Shown in pieces: positions 54,501-61,987 of a stretch of 64,000 nt of DNA. A program made the translations under genes and the position numbers. Position 1 is the stretch's first letter. Each line of letters opens with the position of its first letter. Source of the DNA: Verrucomicrobiia bacterium (GTDB taxonomy: Bacteria; Verrucomicrobiota; Verrucomicrobiia; Verrucomicrobiales; DEV007); contig JAGRPB010000007.1 of assembly GCA_020439945.1 (NCBI GenBank), positions 1 through 64,000 of the forward strand, in the 5' to 3' direction. The notes under the pieces are model-generated. The model searched no databases. It saw only the letters and a list, made by a program, of their open reading frames with translations, and was not told where the DNA came from.

Positions 54501-56853
54501 TCAGCACGCGCTCCGCTGATTTCGCGAGCGATCCGGCGCGCTTGTTGCGCTTCTCGACGAGGCTGAGCTTTTTCGATTCGAAGGCGTTGTAAACCTCGTC
54601 GCGCTTCTCGATCAGTTGTTCGATGTATTCGTCAAAATCGGCGAAGCGACCTTCCAGCTCCTCGAGCTGGACCATGATCTTCGACAGGTATTCGTCGCAG
54701 CGATCCGGCGTGTCGCAGAGGTCGAGATAGTTGACCACCGCCTGGTTGACCAGTTTCAGCTGGGCACCGAACTGGGCGACGCCCTCGGCCCGGGCGAGTT
54801 CCTTGCGGCGATTCTTCAGGGCCGACCGCACCCGATTCAGCGTCGCGTAGATCGCTGAAATGTTTTCGATGATCTGAGTCGTTTGGGTAGAGTCGGCGAT
54901 CTTGAGGTTGCCGACGATGTCGATCAGCATTTCCAGTTCGCCGGCGGAGGCGTTGATCTCTGCCTCGACCTCTTCGGCTTCGGTGACCTTGGCGACAGTC
55001 TCGATCCGCTTTTCCTGGGCCTCGACCTGGTCGCGATAGGGATCGAGCGCTTCGGGTTTCAGCAGAAACTGGACACAGTTTTCTGAAACGAGCCCGGTGG
55101 CCTCGGCGACGTTTTTCTCGAGTGCGTCGACCTTTTCGAGATCGACGTATCGCAGGTCGCGCAACGAGATGATCTCACCCCGGACCTCGCGCAGCGCGGC
55201 GAGGCTGTGGACGAAACCCATGATGTCGTCGGGCCGGGTGTTGCGTCCGGCGGTGGCGAGCTTGGTGGCTTTCTCGGCGACGCGCTTTGTCTCGGCGGCA
55301 GTCGATTGACGCAGTCGCTGCACCTTGTCGAACTCCGCGATGGCCGCGTCGGCGGCGCCTTTGATCTCGCGCAGCACGGACTTGAGATCGAAGGCGGCCT
55401 TGTCTCCCACCCAGAAATAGGCGTCGGAAATGGCGCCGGTTTTCTTGGTGAGATCGAGGTAGAGGTTGGCGTAGGTGTCGTCCTTGCCGAGCAGGTTGAG
55501 CACTTCGTGACATTCGGCCATGCAGCGCACGACTTCGGCGTTTCCGATCTTGTAGAGGTAGTTGTCGGTCTGTTCGCTCGCGCGGAACTCGCCCTCCATG
55601 AACGGCGTCCGCCACACCTGGAGAGCATGATGTTTCTGCGGTTCCCCATCGGCACGGAAATAGACCAATTCGCCGTCGGGAAAGACGGTGTATCCGTTGC
55701 AGACGATGGGCGTCTCGACTGTCTGGCTGATGAGGTTGTAGGACATCAGCACATAGGTGCCGGTGAGCCGATTGTAGAACGCGAAGAGGAAGTCCTCACC
55801 ATTCGGCGAGGCGGTCCGGCGCTCGAACAACATGTCAGTCAGGCCACTGTCGAACCGTTTCGTTTCTCCGGTCTGGAGATGGTAGCCGTCGGAAAAAATG
55901 ATGCCGTGATCCTCGGGCAGCAGAACGCAGGAGTTCGCGATCGAATCGATCCGCGTCACCGATTTCACCTTCTCGTTGTAGACGAGGTAGCGATAGAGCT
56001 TTTCCTGATAGGGGAGGATCTTCAGCAGGATCAGGCTGCCGACGCAGGCATAGAAAATCTCGGCGTCGTCGAGCGTCTGATCGACGTTGGTGACGTCCTC
56101 CTCGTAGATGCCTTCGCCGCTCTCGGTGTTGTCCTCGACCTTGATGGTGAGGTCGCCGCCGACGGTTTCCACGAAGAGCCGGTCCTCGATGGAAACGTGC
56201 GGGTGCATGCCTTCGCGATACATGCCGCGGTGGGCGCGTTTCCATTCGAACTCCTGCTGCGGGGGGAACAGGTATTCGTGGTCGAAACGATTGCCGATGT
56301 ATTCCAGCGCGCCGTCGCGGATCAGCCACTTGAAGCACTTCACGTCCTCCACCGTCTTGCCGACGCGAAAGGCCATGTAGAGATGAGCTCCGATCTTGCG
56401 GAACTTCACGAAGACCGTTTCGCGGTAGTACTTGTAGAGGTAGGCGAAGTCCTCGGCGAAGCTGCCCTGGTTCAGCATCTCCAGCCCGGTCTCGGTGAAA
56501 GTGTGGGTCTCGGGATCGTATTGATAGGCCGAAAAGACATCCTCCAGGGAGGTAGTCGATTTGAGTCCAAACTGGACGTTGTAGCCGAAGAGAAAGCGAT
56601 TTTCGCCGATGGCGAAAATGTCGCGTGGCGTGCAGTTGTGCGCGGTGCTGACCCGCTCGGTGGCAATCAGCGACGGCTCGACCGCGCCGAAAACCTGCTG
56701 CCGTTCCTCGTTGAGTTGGCCGAGACGCTTCCGCAGTTCCGCGCCATGTTTGGCGAGTCGGTTTCGGATGATCTCGTACGCGCCGCCCTCAAGTTGGTCG
56801 GGGGCCGTGGCGCCTTGGGAGGCTTCCTCGGGAGCTGTGGGTTGTTGTGCCAT
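51532..56853 (-). CDS. giant AAA ATPase of the 'DNA repair ATPase' (DUF3686-like) family
   Basis: This 1773-residue protein has a beta-rich N-terminal half (about 60-520), long coiled coils (about 520-900), and a C-terminal AAA+ module. Walker A is LLLLISPPGYGKTTLMEYVS (about 1326-1345), Walker B is LMLYVDDIQHTHPEFL (about 1393-1408), followed by VCVVMAGNPYTESGGKF and sensor-2-like residues. The family is annotated as a DNA repair ATPase, but direct evidence for that role is thin. It is the last gene of a YqiJ-flotillin-ATPase set. An in-frame Pro/Ala/Glu-rich insert of about 50 residues near 1137-1188 is repeat DNA (53290-53440). ATG 56853 is used; upstream codons are from a repeat. Confidence 0.88.
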   Translation of the reverse strand: MAQQPTAPEEASQGATAPDQLEGGAYEIIRNRLAKHGAELRKRLGQLNEERQQVFGAVEPSLIATERVSTAHNCTPRDIFAIGENRFLFGYNVQFGLKSTTSLEDVFSAYQYDPETHTFTETGLEMLNQGSFAEDFAYLYKYYRETVFVKFRKIGAHLYMAFRVGKTVEDVKCFKWLIRDGALEYIGNRFDHEYLFPPQQEFEWKRAHRGMYREGMHPHVSIEDRLFVETVGGDLTIKVEDNTESGEGIYEEDVTNVDQTLDDAEIFYACVGSLILLKILPYQEKLYRYLVYNEKVKSVTRIDSIANSCVLLPEDHGIIFSDGYHLQTGETKRFDSGLTDMLFERRTASPNGEDFLFAFYNRLTGTYVLMSYNLISQTVETPIVCNGYTVFPDGELVYFRADGEPQKHHALQVWRTPFMEGEFRASEQTDNYLYKIGNAEVVRCMAECHEVLNLLGKDDTYANLYLDLTKKTGAISDAYFWVGDKAAFDLKSVLREIKGAADAAIAEFDKVQRLRQSTAAETKRVAEKATKLATAGRNTRPDDIMGFVHSLAALREVRGEIISLRDLRYVDLEKVDALEKNVAEATGLVSENCVQFLLKPEALDPYRDQVEAQEKRIETVAKVTEAEEVEAEINASAGELEMLIDIVGNLKIADSTQTTQIIENISAIYATLNRVRSALKNRRKELARAEGVAQFGAQLKLVNQAVVNYLDLCDTPDRCDEYLSKIMVQLEELEGRFADFDEYIEQLIEKRDEVYNAFESKKLSLVEKRNKRAGSLAKSAERVLTTIGHRLDAFESISEINGYLAGDLMVEKVRDVIAQLTELGDTVKADDIQTKLKTLREDAVRQLKDRQELFVDGKNVIQLGNHRFSVNQQELELSIVPRDDGMCLHLAGTNYFEPIRDEAFLETRDVWDQEVVSENAGVYRAEFLAWQRLRDLESRGNGALSDWLALDDAARLADVQQFMAPRYREGYTKGVHDKDATTILSKLAAVHHEAGLLKYPPAERALALLYHASWDRESPELVRLGRKLRAFGLMRSSFPEAGDEMQSAYVNELRCGIATFQTDAALAAFAEANATLAAEYLFLELIDETDMVISPPAAELLKSFQHTLTSKRLDKKFMGTLLELEGDPVAQFEVACDWIEGSLGARASRPPEAPDRVESETEPSLERDSRNEAESAGGNPSSPQLEKRRGIVALQTVAEAAVHLVRDEFELMAVKHVETTATLTGLLGDHSRIEKGAYALDYLDFTQRLRRFVTDSLPRFETYEAKKVSLIESRREDMRLNEFKPKVMSAFVRNRLLDRVYLPLIGDNLAKQMGTAGADTRTDRMGLLLLISPPGYGKTTLMEYVSNRLGLTFMKINGPAIGHDVKSLDPEDAPNASAREEIQKLNFALEMGDNLMLYVDDIQHTHPEFLQKFISLCDAQRKIEGVWNGRPKTYDLRGKKVCVVMAGNPYTESGGKFQIPDMLANRADTYNLGDIIGSNSSDFEASYIENSLTSNSILSKLASRSQADVYAIMKIAETGSREGVDFEGNYAMEEIEELVSVMKKLMRVRDTILRVNLEYIRSAAMEDDYRTEPAFRLQGSYRNMNRIAEKVLPIMTDDEVEGAIFDHYENEAQTLTTGAEANLLKFRELEDVQTEAETERWEDIKRKFNRNLLMGGRGDNDPVSRVVGTLAGFSEGLGRIEGVLSKATEHQMKPATLADITVEKLERIIGELRAVPVNVEIKVVPVHEGEEEETTAPPAKKKSAKTKRISGKTENLPVDVESSVEQGDTNAET
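53290..53440 (-). repeat. dispersed repeat element inserted in frame within the giant ATPase gene
   Basis: This 150-base stretch encodes ARASRPPEAPDRVESETEPS and LERDSRNEAESAGGNPSSPQ. It holds GCGGGCGAGAGGCCCGC and CGTCGCTTCTCTAGTTGGGG-GCGACG hairpins plus GATTCAACCCTGTCTGG, which matches the CAACAGGGTTGAATC element at 21493. These features are those of an intergenic repeat, not of the coiled-coil or AAA parts around it. Confidence 0.75.
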
Positions 56854-56873
56854 CGGATTGGTTCCGTTCCAAG

Positions 56874-56964
56874 GTGACACCGGCATCCCTGCCGGTGCCT
56901 TCTGGAATTTGGCCGGCAACGCCGGCGAAGTGTCTTCAAATCACCGGCAGGATGCCGGTGTCAC
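56874..56964. repeat. long inverted repeat between flotillin and ATPase genes
   Basis: GTGACACCGGCATCCCTGCC then GGTG (56874-56897) and CACCGGCAGGATGCCGGTGT then CAC (56942-56964) are inverted copies differing by one base, around a smaller GCCGGCAACGCCGGC palindrome. It occupies the 119-base space between the two genes and could form a stem in the shared transcript. Confidence 0.85.
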
Positions 56965-56972
56965 ACTGCGCT

Positions 56973-58982
56973 TTACGCCCCGAGCTTCTTCAGCACGCTG
57001 CCGGCCTTGTCGTTCTCGAGACCGAAACGCTTTGCCGCGCTGAGGAGTCCGCCGAGCTTGGTCCGGGTCGCGTCGTCTTCGGCGTCGCCCATCATGCGGG
57101 TCAGCAGAGCCGAGATGGTGAGGTTCTTGAGATCCTCACTCGATACGCCGAACTGGTCGATCCAGCTCGCGATCTGGCTTTTGAAATACTCCGGGTCACC
57201 GTTGAAGAAGGTGTCGCGCACATCGCTGAGCGTGGTGCTGTTGTCCACCATCCGATCGATCGCCTTGCCCTTGGTGATGGCGTTGGTGATCTGGTCGAAG
57301 AAGGTGGTTTCGCCTCCGACGATGTCGATCTTGGCGCTCTTGAGGGCCTCGGCGAGGATCTCGGAGTGCTTGGCCGCGATGGCACGGCGGACGTCGATCT
57401 CGGCGAGTTCGACGGCTTTCTCCTTCTCGAGCTCGAGCTTGAATTCCTCGTGCTCCTTGCCGGCTTCGTTGAATTTCTTCATCGCGTCGGCCTTGGAAGT
57501 GATGCCACGCGCTTCGGCGTCGGCCTTGGCGCCGATGACTTCGGCTTCGCCCAATCCGGTAGCCGCGGTTTCGGCGGCGACGCCCTCGGCGAGGGTCTTC
57601 TTGGCGATGGCGAGCTTCTCCGAAGCGGTCTGCTCGGCCTCGGCCTTGATGACCACTTCCTGCGCGTGCAATTCCGCGGCCTGCTTCTCGGCCTCGGCGA
57701 GACGCACCATTTCGTAGAGCTCCTGGTCTGCCTTGAGCTGGGCCGCTTCCTTGGCCGCCTCGGCTTCCTTTATCTTCTTGACCAGGGATTCCTGCGCTTC
57801 CTTCTCGGCCAGGGTAACGGCTACCTGCTTCTCGCGATCCGCGCCGGCGAAGGCTTCGGTGTCGAGAATCTTCTGCTGCTCTTCGACCACAGTCTTCTCG
57901 ACCGCGACGCGCTCCTTGATGACATCCTGAATGGCCTTGCGCTCGACCTCGACCGCCTTCTCCTTCTCGATGTCCTTGAGCGTGGTGACTCGCTCGCGCT
58001 CGATGGATTCGAGTTCGCGATCGCGCTTCACACGTTCCTGCTCGACGGCGTCGGTCCGTTCCTTGTTGCGCTGGGCGACGAGGACTTCGCGTTCCTTGTT
58101 CTGGGTCGCGATTTCGACTTCCTCTTCCGTCGCGATGCGAGCGCGTTCCGACTTCAGCTTTTCCTCGGCCTGGATCTTGGCCGTTTCCGCTTCTTCGCGG
58201 GCCTGCACCGACTCGACTTCGCGTTTCTGCTTGGCTTCGGCCTCGGCCTGCTGGCGTTCGAGTTCGAGAATCGCTTCGCGAGTTTCGACGTCCTGCTGCT
58301 TGATGACCTTTTCCTTGTCGCGCTGGATGTTGTTGGCCAGCTTGGCCTGCGCGGCGGTCAATTCGGTGATCTTCTTGATGCCCTCGGAATCGAGAATGTT
58401 GTCCGGATCGAGCGCCTCGAGCGGGGTCTGCTCGAGATAGTCGATGGCGGCATCTTCCAAGGAGAAGCCGTTCAGGTCGGTGCCAATCAGCTTGAGGATC
58501 TCGTCGCGGAACGTTTCCCGCTCCTCATAGAGTTCGATGAAATCGAAGCGCTTCCCGACCGTTTTCAGCGCTTCGGAAAACTTGGCGTCGAAGAGTTGTT
58601 CGATCGCGGGCTGGCTGGAGGCGCGCTCGCAGCCGATGGCCTGGGCGACGTTCTTGACGTCCTTGTCGGTGGGGTTCACCCGGACGAAGAAGGCCACCTT
58701 GATGTCGGCGCGCATGTTGTCCTTGCAGATCAACCCGCCGGAACCGGTTCGGTCGATCTCGATCCGCTTCACGGAAATGTCCATGAACTCGGCGCGATGC
58801 AGGACCGGAATCACCAGCATGCCGGTGAAGCTGATCCGGGTGCCGCCCTGCCCGGTACGGACCAGGGCGAGACCCTGCGGGACCTTGCGATAGCATTTGA
58901 CGATCAGGGCGAGGATCCCGACAACAAATATCAGGCCGCCGACGACCACGATCCAACTAAGGCTTGAGAAGAATTCAGGCAT
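56973..58982 (-). CDS. flotillin (SPFH-domain membrane scaffold), YqiK-like
   Basis: This 669-residue protein has one N-terminal membrane helix (WIVVVGGLIFVVGILALIVKCY), an SPFH/band-7 domain (about 30-220), and a very long Glu/Ala-rich coiled coil (about 220-540) with the tandem EAxxxAE repeats typical of flotillins. A C-terminal domain (about 580-669) follows. Flotillins form scaffolds in ordered membrane patches and often pair with an NfeD/YqiJ-type OB-fold protein, here the gene directly before it (15-base gap). It is longer than YqiK, mainly in the coiled coil. Confidence 0.95.
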   Translation of the reverse strand: MPEFFSSLSWIVVVGGLIFVVGILALIVKCYRKVPQGLALVRTGQGGTRISFTGMLVIPVLHRAEFMDISVKRIEIDRTGSGGLICKDNMRADIKVAFFVRVNPTDKDVKNVAQAIGCERASSQPAIEQLFDAKFSEALKTVGKRFDFIELYEERETFRDEILKLIGTDLNGFSLEDAAIDYLEQTPLEALDPDNILDSEGIKKITELTAAQAKLANNIQRDKEKVIKQQDVETREAILELERQQAEAEAKQKREVESVQAREEAETAKIQAEEKLKSERARIATEEEVEIATQNKEREVLVAQRNKERTDAVEQERVKRDRELESIERERVTTLKDIEKEKAVEVERKAIQDVIKERVAVEKTVVEEQQKILDTEAFAGADREKQVAVTLAEKEAQESLVKKIKEAEAAKEAAQLKADQELYEMVRLAEAEKQAAELHAQEVVIKAEAEQTASEKLAIAKKTLAEGVAAETAATGLGEAEVIGAKADAEARGITSKADAMKKFNEAGKEHEEFKLELEKEKAVELAEIDVRRAIAAKHSEILAEALKSAKIDIVGGETTFFDQITNAITKGKAIDRMVDNSTTLSDVRDTFFNGDPEYFKSQIASWIDQFGVSSEDLKNLTISALLTRMMGDAEDDATRTKLGGLLSAAKRFGLENDKAGSVLKKLGA

Positions 58983-58997
58983 GGCTTTGGGTTTTGG

Positions 58998-59696
58998 TTA
59001 ATCTGTTTTGAGTGATTTGATGAGAAAAAACTGGTTCGCTTCGTCGTGATCGACCACCAGGGCGAGATCGCCCTTGGCGAGAGGCTCCCGACCGGGAGCA
59101 ACGCGGACGTTGATCAGAAACGACGCGCCTTCGCGGTCCACTTCAGCCTGGCCGCCCTCGTCGGTCACGCGCCCGGACCTTACCCGGCATTCCCGACCGA
59201 CGATGGACTCGTGAGTGTCTCCTTCCTGATTCAGGGATCGGAAAAGCGGCACCAAAGGAAGGGTGAAAACCTTGGTGAGAATCGCTCCGACAAACAGAAC
59301 GGCGACGAAGATGAGGATCGCCACCAGCGCCGCGCCGGCGGCATTGAAAAGGAAGTTCCCGATCATCGATCCCAGCCACATGGTGAAAATCAGCACGCTG
59401 ATGACGACCATGCCGGGAACCTGACCAAAATTGAGAAACTTCAGGGCGGCGAGACCGAGTCCGCCGCTGTCGTGATCGGCATCGAAAGAATGACCGGAGT
59501 CCAGATCTCCGTCGACATCCGCATCGACCCCCGCGTCGAGGTCCAAATCGGGGCCTCCGGCATCGACATCGAAATCCAGGGCATCCGAGCTGATGACTCC
59601 AAAAATTGCCAGCAGCCAGTAGAAAGCGAGCAACCCGACCAGTACGGTGAGGGGCAGGGTGTACCAGGTAGTGGCTTGTTGTATGACTTCGTGCAT
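58998..59696 (-). CDS. YqiJ/NfeD-like membrane protein with OB-fold
   Basis: This 232-residue protein has an N-terminal transmembrane helix (LPLTVLVGLLAFYWLLAIFGVI), an Asp-rich luminal loop (41-79, DFDVDAGGPDLDLDAGVDAD...), two further helices (VPGMVVISVLIFTMWLGSM and ALVAILIFVAVLFVGAILT), and a C-terminal OB-fold (about 160-232). This is the YqiJ-type layout that accompanies flotillins and may insert or stabilise them. The acidic repeat resembles Ca-binding loops but does not fit EF-hand spacing. It is first in the three-gene set and opposite the HTH gene. Confidence 0.9.
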   Translation of the reverse strand: MHEVIQQATTWYTLPLTVLVGLLAFYWLLAIFGVISSDALDFDVDAGGPDLDLDAGVDADVDGDLDSGHSFDADHDSGGLGLAALKFLNFGQVPGMVVISVLIFTMWLGSMIGNFLFNAAGAALVAILIFVAVLFVGAILTKVFTLPLVPLFRSLNQEGDTHESIVGRECRVRSGRVTDEGGQAEVDREGASFLINVRVAPGREPLAKGDLALVVDHDEANQFFLIKSLKTD

Positions 59697-59753
59697 CGTT
59701 CTTTCCCCCTTTCGATTGCCGCTCAGGATGAGCAGTAACCTGATCCGGAGTCA

Positions 59754-59782
59754 AGACCGGCGGCCTTGCGGCCGACCGGTCT
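59754..59782. repeat. near-perfect palindrome in the divergent promoter region
   Basis: AGACCGGCGGCC and GGCCGACCGGTCT are inverted around TTGC. It lies 58 bases upstream of the YqiJ-like start and could be an operator or a small REP-type element. Confidence 0.6.
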
Positions 59783-59837
59783 CTTTACCCCCCTGGATTG
59801 GGTGACTCAAGGCTATCGATTTCGCGAAGCCGTGCGA

Positions 59838-59862
59838 TTACAATAGGGAAAATCGATTGTAA
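59838..59862. promoter_or_regulatory. possible operator TTACAAT-N11-ATTGTAA
   Basis: Exact seven-base inverted half-sites TTACAAT (59838-59844) and ATTGTAA (59856-59862) are centred 18 bases apart, a spacing that would suit an HTH dimer. It lies 90 bases before the HTH gene and 142 bases before the YqiJ-like gene on the other strand, in the intergenic region between them. Binding is inferred only. Confidence 0.45.
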
Positions 59863-59952
59863 CGGTGGGGCGATGGGCGGCCTTGATAGCATCAGCCTGT
59901 CACCGCGCTATCGCGCTTGTTTTTCCAAAATCAATTCGCCAAACTCATCGCC

Positions 59953-60435
59953 ATGGAATCCCACGAAGTCCTGAAACACGCCTTTGAAAACTCGCAGGTC
60001 GGTCCCAAGCAGATCGCCTCCGAAATGGGCGTGTCCCTTTCGCTCGTTTACAAATGGGCACAGCCGAATACCGATTCGGGATCCGGCAGCCGCAATCCGC
60101 TGGATCGGGTGGCCCAACTGCTGGAGTTAACCAGGGAGCCGGCCATCGCCGAGTGGCTCTGTCGCGAGGCTGGTGGCTACTATGTGCGAAATCCGAAAAG
60201 CTCCTGCGAAAAGGGCTACGAAGTCGTGCCCGCGACGCACGAGATCGTTCAGCAATTTGCCAGCCTGCTCGCCGTGATCAGCCAGGCCGCGCTGGACAAC
60301 ACCATCACTCCCGACGAATCGGCCCAGATCCGCCACGTCTGGGATCGCCTCAAAGCCTACTGCGAGGGATTCGTTCGTTGCTGCGAGGAAGGCGATTTCG
60401 AGCAGATCAAGGAAGACCTGGTGAAAGCGGGCTGA
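59953..60435 (+). CDS. HTH protein of unknown function opposite the flotillin locus
   Basis: This 160-residue protein has an N-terminal lambda-repressor-like helix-turn-helix (EVLKHAFENSQVGPKQIASEMGVSLSLVYKWAQP, about 4-38), as in phage-type regulators. A C-terminal helical domain holds two Cys pairs (WLCREAGG, SCEKG, YCEGFVRCCEEG). Proteins of this shape occur in Planctomycetes and Verrucomicrobia without a known role. Being divergent from the YqiJ-flotillin-ATPase set with palindromes between them, it is a candidate regulator of it. ATG 59953 is preferred to upstream starts. Confidence 0.83.
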   Translation: MESHEVLKHAFENSQVGPKQIASEMGVSLSLVYKWAQPNTDSGSGSRNPLDRVAQLLELTREPAIAEWLCREAGGYYVRNPKSSCEKGYEVVPATHEIVQQFASLLAVISQAALDNTITPDESAQIRHVWDRLKAYCEGFVRCCEEGDFEQIKEDLVKAG

Positions 60436-60629
60436 GACTTCCGCGGCGCCCCTGATCGCGGGGATGCCAATCGTGGTCCTCGATCCGCCTGGCTGTCGCC
60501 ACGCGTCTATCCTGTCCGCCGCTCCGCGGGAAGTGTGTCGAGAAATGGGGCGGTTCGCGGCGCTACGGGTTCTGAGCTTTTCGCACTGGCGTTGATCTGC
60601 GTAACCTTGTAAACAATGTCACCCAGAGG

Positions 60630-60660
60630 GAGAAGCAGCCGGTTGGCTGGCTTCTCATTT
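60630..60660 (+). terminator. hairpin with T-rich tail before the MFS gene
   Basis: GAGAAGCAGCC (60630-60640) and GGCTGGCTTCTC (60645-60656) form a stem followed by ATTTTC. It lies 27 bases before the MFS start, so it may be an attenuator in the leader rather than a terminator of the HTH gene 200 bases upstream. Confidence 0.55.
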
Positions 60661-60682
60661 TCATCGCGCACCTGATCGATTC

Positions 60683-61939
60683 ATGACCAACACCAATTCC
60701 CCCAATTCCATCGCAATGAAAAATCGCGGCCCGACCGTTACCCTGGCAGGATTAGGCATCAATCTCGCCCTCGGCGTCCTCTACACCTGGAGCGTCATCA
60801 GCAAGGGCGTGCCCGCGGAGTGGAACTGGACGGAGACCGACAAGTCGCTGCCTTACGCCGTCGCGTGCCTGGTTTTCTGCCTGATCATGGTCCCCGCCGG
60901 ACTCATGCAGGACAGGATCGGTCCCCGGATCGTGGCCTCTATCGGCGGTCTGCTGGTCGGTGCGGGACTCATTCTCGCGAGTCGCACGACATCGCCAATC
61001 GGCTACGTCATCGGATTCGGCGTGCTGGCCGGAGCCGGCTTCGGTTTCGGCTATGCTTCGGCCACGCCGCCGGCGGTCAAGTGGTTCCCCGCGGCAAAAA
61101 CCGGACTCATCGCCGGCCTGGTGGTTTCCGGTTTCGGACTGGCGAGCGTTTACACGGCGCCGCTGGCCAACTGGCTGACCAAGACCTACGGGATGCCCAC
61201 GATGGTGATGGCTTTCGGGATCGGGTTCCTGATCATCGTGATCGGGTTGGCCCAATTGCTGATCCCACCGCCCCCGGATTACGTTCCCGCCGGCACCCCT
61301 CCGGCATCGGCCAAGGCCGGACCGGCCAAGAAGGACAATTTCTCTCCCGGCGAGATGCTCAGGACCCCGCAGTTCTACGTTCTGTGGTTCACCTACGCTT
61401 GCGGCGCCGGCGCCGGACTCATGATCATCGGCAAATTGGCGAAGATCGCCCAGGACCAGGCTGGCTTGAGCCTGGGTTTCGTGCTCGTCGCCGTCCTGGC
61501 GGTGGGGAATGGCGCCGGGCGAATCATCGCGGGTACGCTTTCGGACAAGATTGGCCGCAAGGCGGCGCTGTTGCTCTTCTTCTGCCTCCAGGCCGTTTGC
61601 ATCCTTCTGCTTTCCGTCACCAGGGAAGGTGGATTTCTGGCACAAACCCCCGTGCTCGCGCTGCTGTCCGCACTCGTGGGTGCCAACTATGGGGCAAATC
61701 TGGCGTTGTTCCCTTCCATCACCAAGGACTTCTTCGGGCTGAAGAACTTCGGGGTAAACTACGGCCTCGTATTCACGGCGTGGGGGCTGGGTGGCTTCAT
61801 GCTGGCGTTGCTGGCGGGCAAGGTCTACGACGCGACCAAGGCGTTCACCTTTGCCTACTACTGTTCCGCGGGCCTCCTCATCGCCGCCGCTGTGGTGACG
61901 CTGTTTGTGAAGCCACCTCATCATCAGGAGACTGCTTGA
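60683..61939 (+). CDS. OFA-type MFS transporter
   Basis: This 418-residue inner-membrane protein has twelve helices in two six-helix halves, with the OFA (oxalate-formate antiporter) signature PTVTLAGLGINLALGVLYTWSVISKGV and VGLQDRIGPR-like GLMQDRIGPRIVASIGG. Members exchange organic acids, but the actual substrate is not predictable. ATG 60683 gives a short polar N-terminus; ATG 60716 (MKNRG) is an alternative. The acyl-CoA synthetase gene follows 48 bases later in the same direction. Confidence 0.9.
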   Translation: MTNTNSPNSIAMKNRGPTVTLAGLGINLALGVLYTWSVISKGVPAEWNWTETDKSLPYAVACLVFCLIMVPAGLMQDRIGPRIVASIGGLLVGAGLILASRTTSPIGYVIGFGVLAGAGFGFGYASATPPAVKWFPAAKTGLIAGLVVSGFGLASVYTAPLANWLTKTYGMPTMVMAFGIGFLIIVIGLAQLLIPPPPDYVPAGTPPASAKAGPAKKDNFSPGEMLRTPQFYVLWFTYACGAGAGLMIIGKLAKIAQDQAGLSLGFVLVAVLAVGNGAGRIIAGTLSDKIGRKAALLLFFCLQAVCILLLSVTREGGFLAQTPVLALLSALVGANYGANLALFPSITKDFFGLKNFGVNYGLVFTAWGLGGFMLALLAGKVYDATKAFTFAYYCSAGLLIAAAVVTLFVKPPHHQETA

Positions 61940-61987
61940 CCCCCGTCCTGTGGCGCCCGATCTCGCGAAGGCCTCTACCCGCTCCCC

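Noticed and set aside
55207-56877. 556-residue plus-strand frame opposite the giant ATPase
   Set aside because: It is antisense to the ATPase N-terminal half; no motif or leader supports it.
59046-59738. 230-residue plus-strand frame over the YqiJ-like gene
   Set aside because: It is antisense to a gene with clear membrane helices and OB-fold and contains only charged low-complexity codons.
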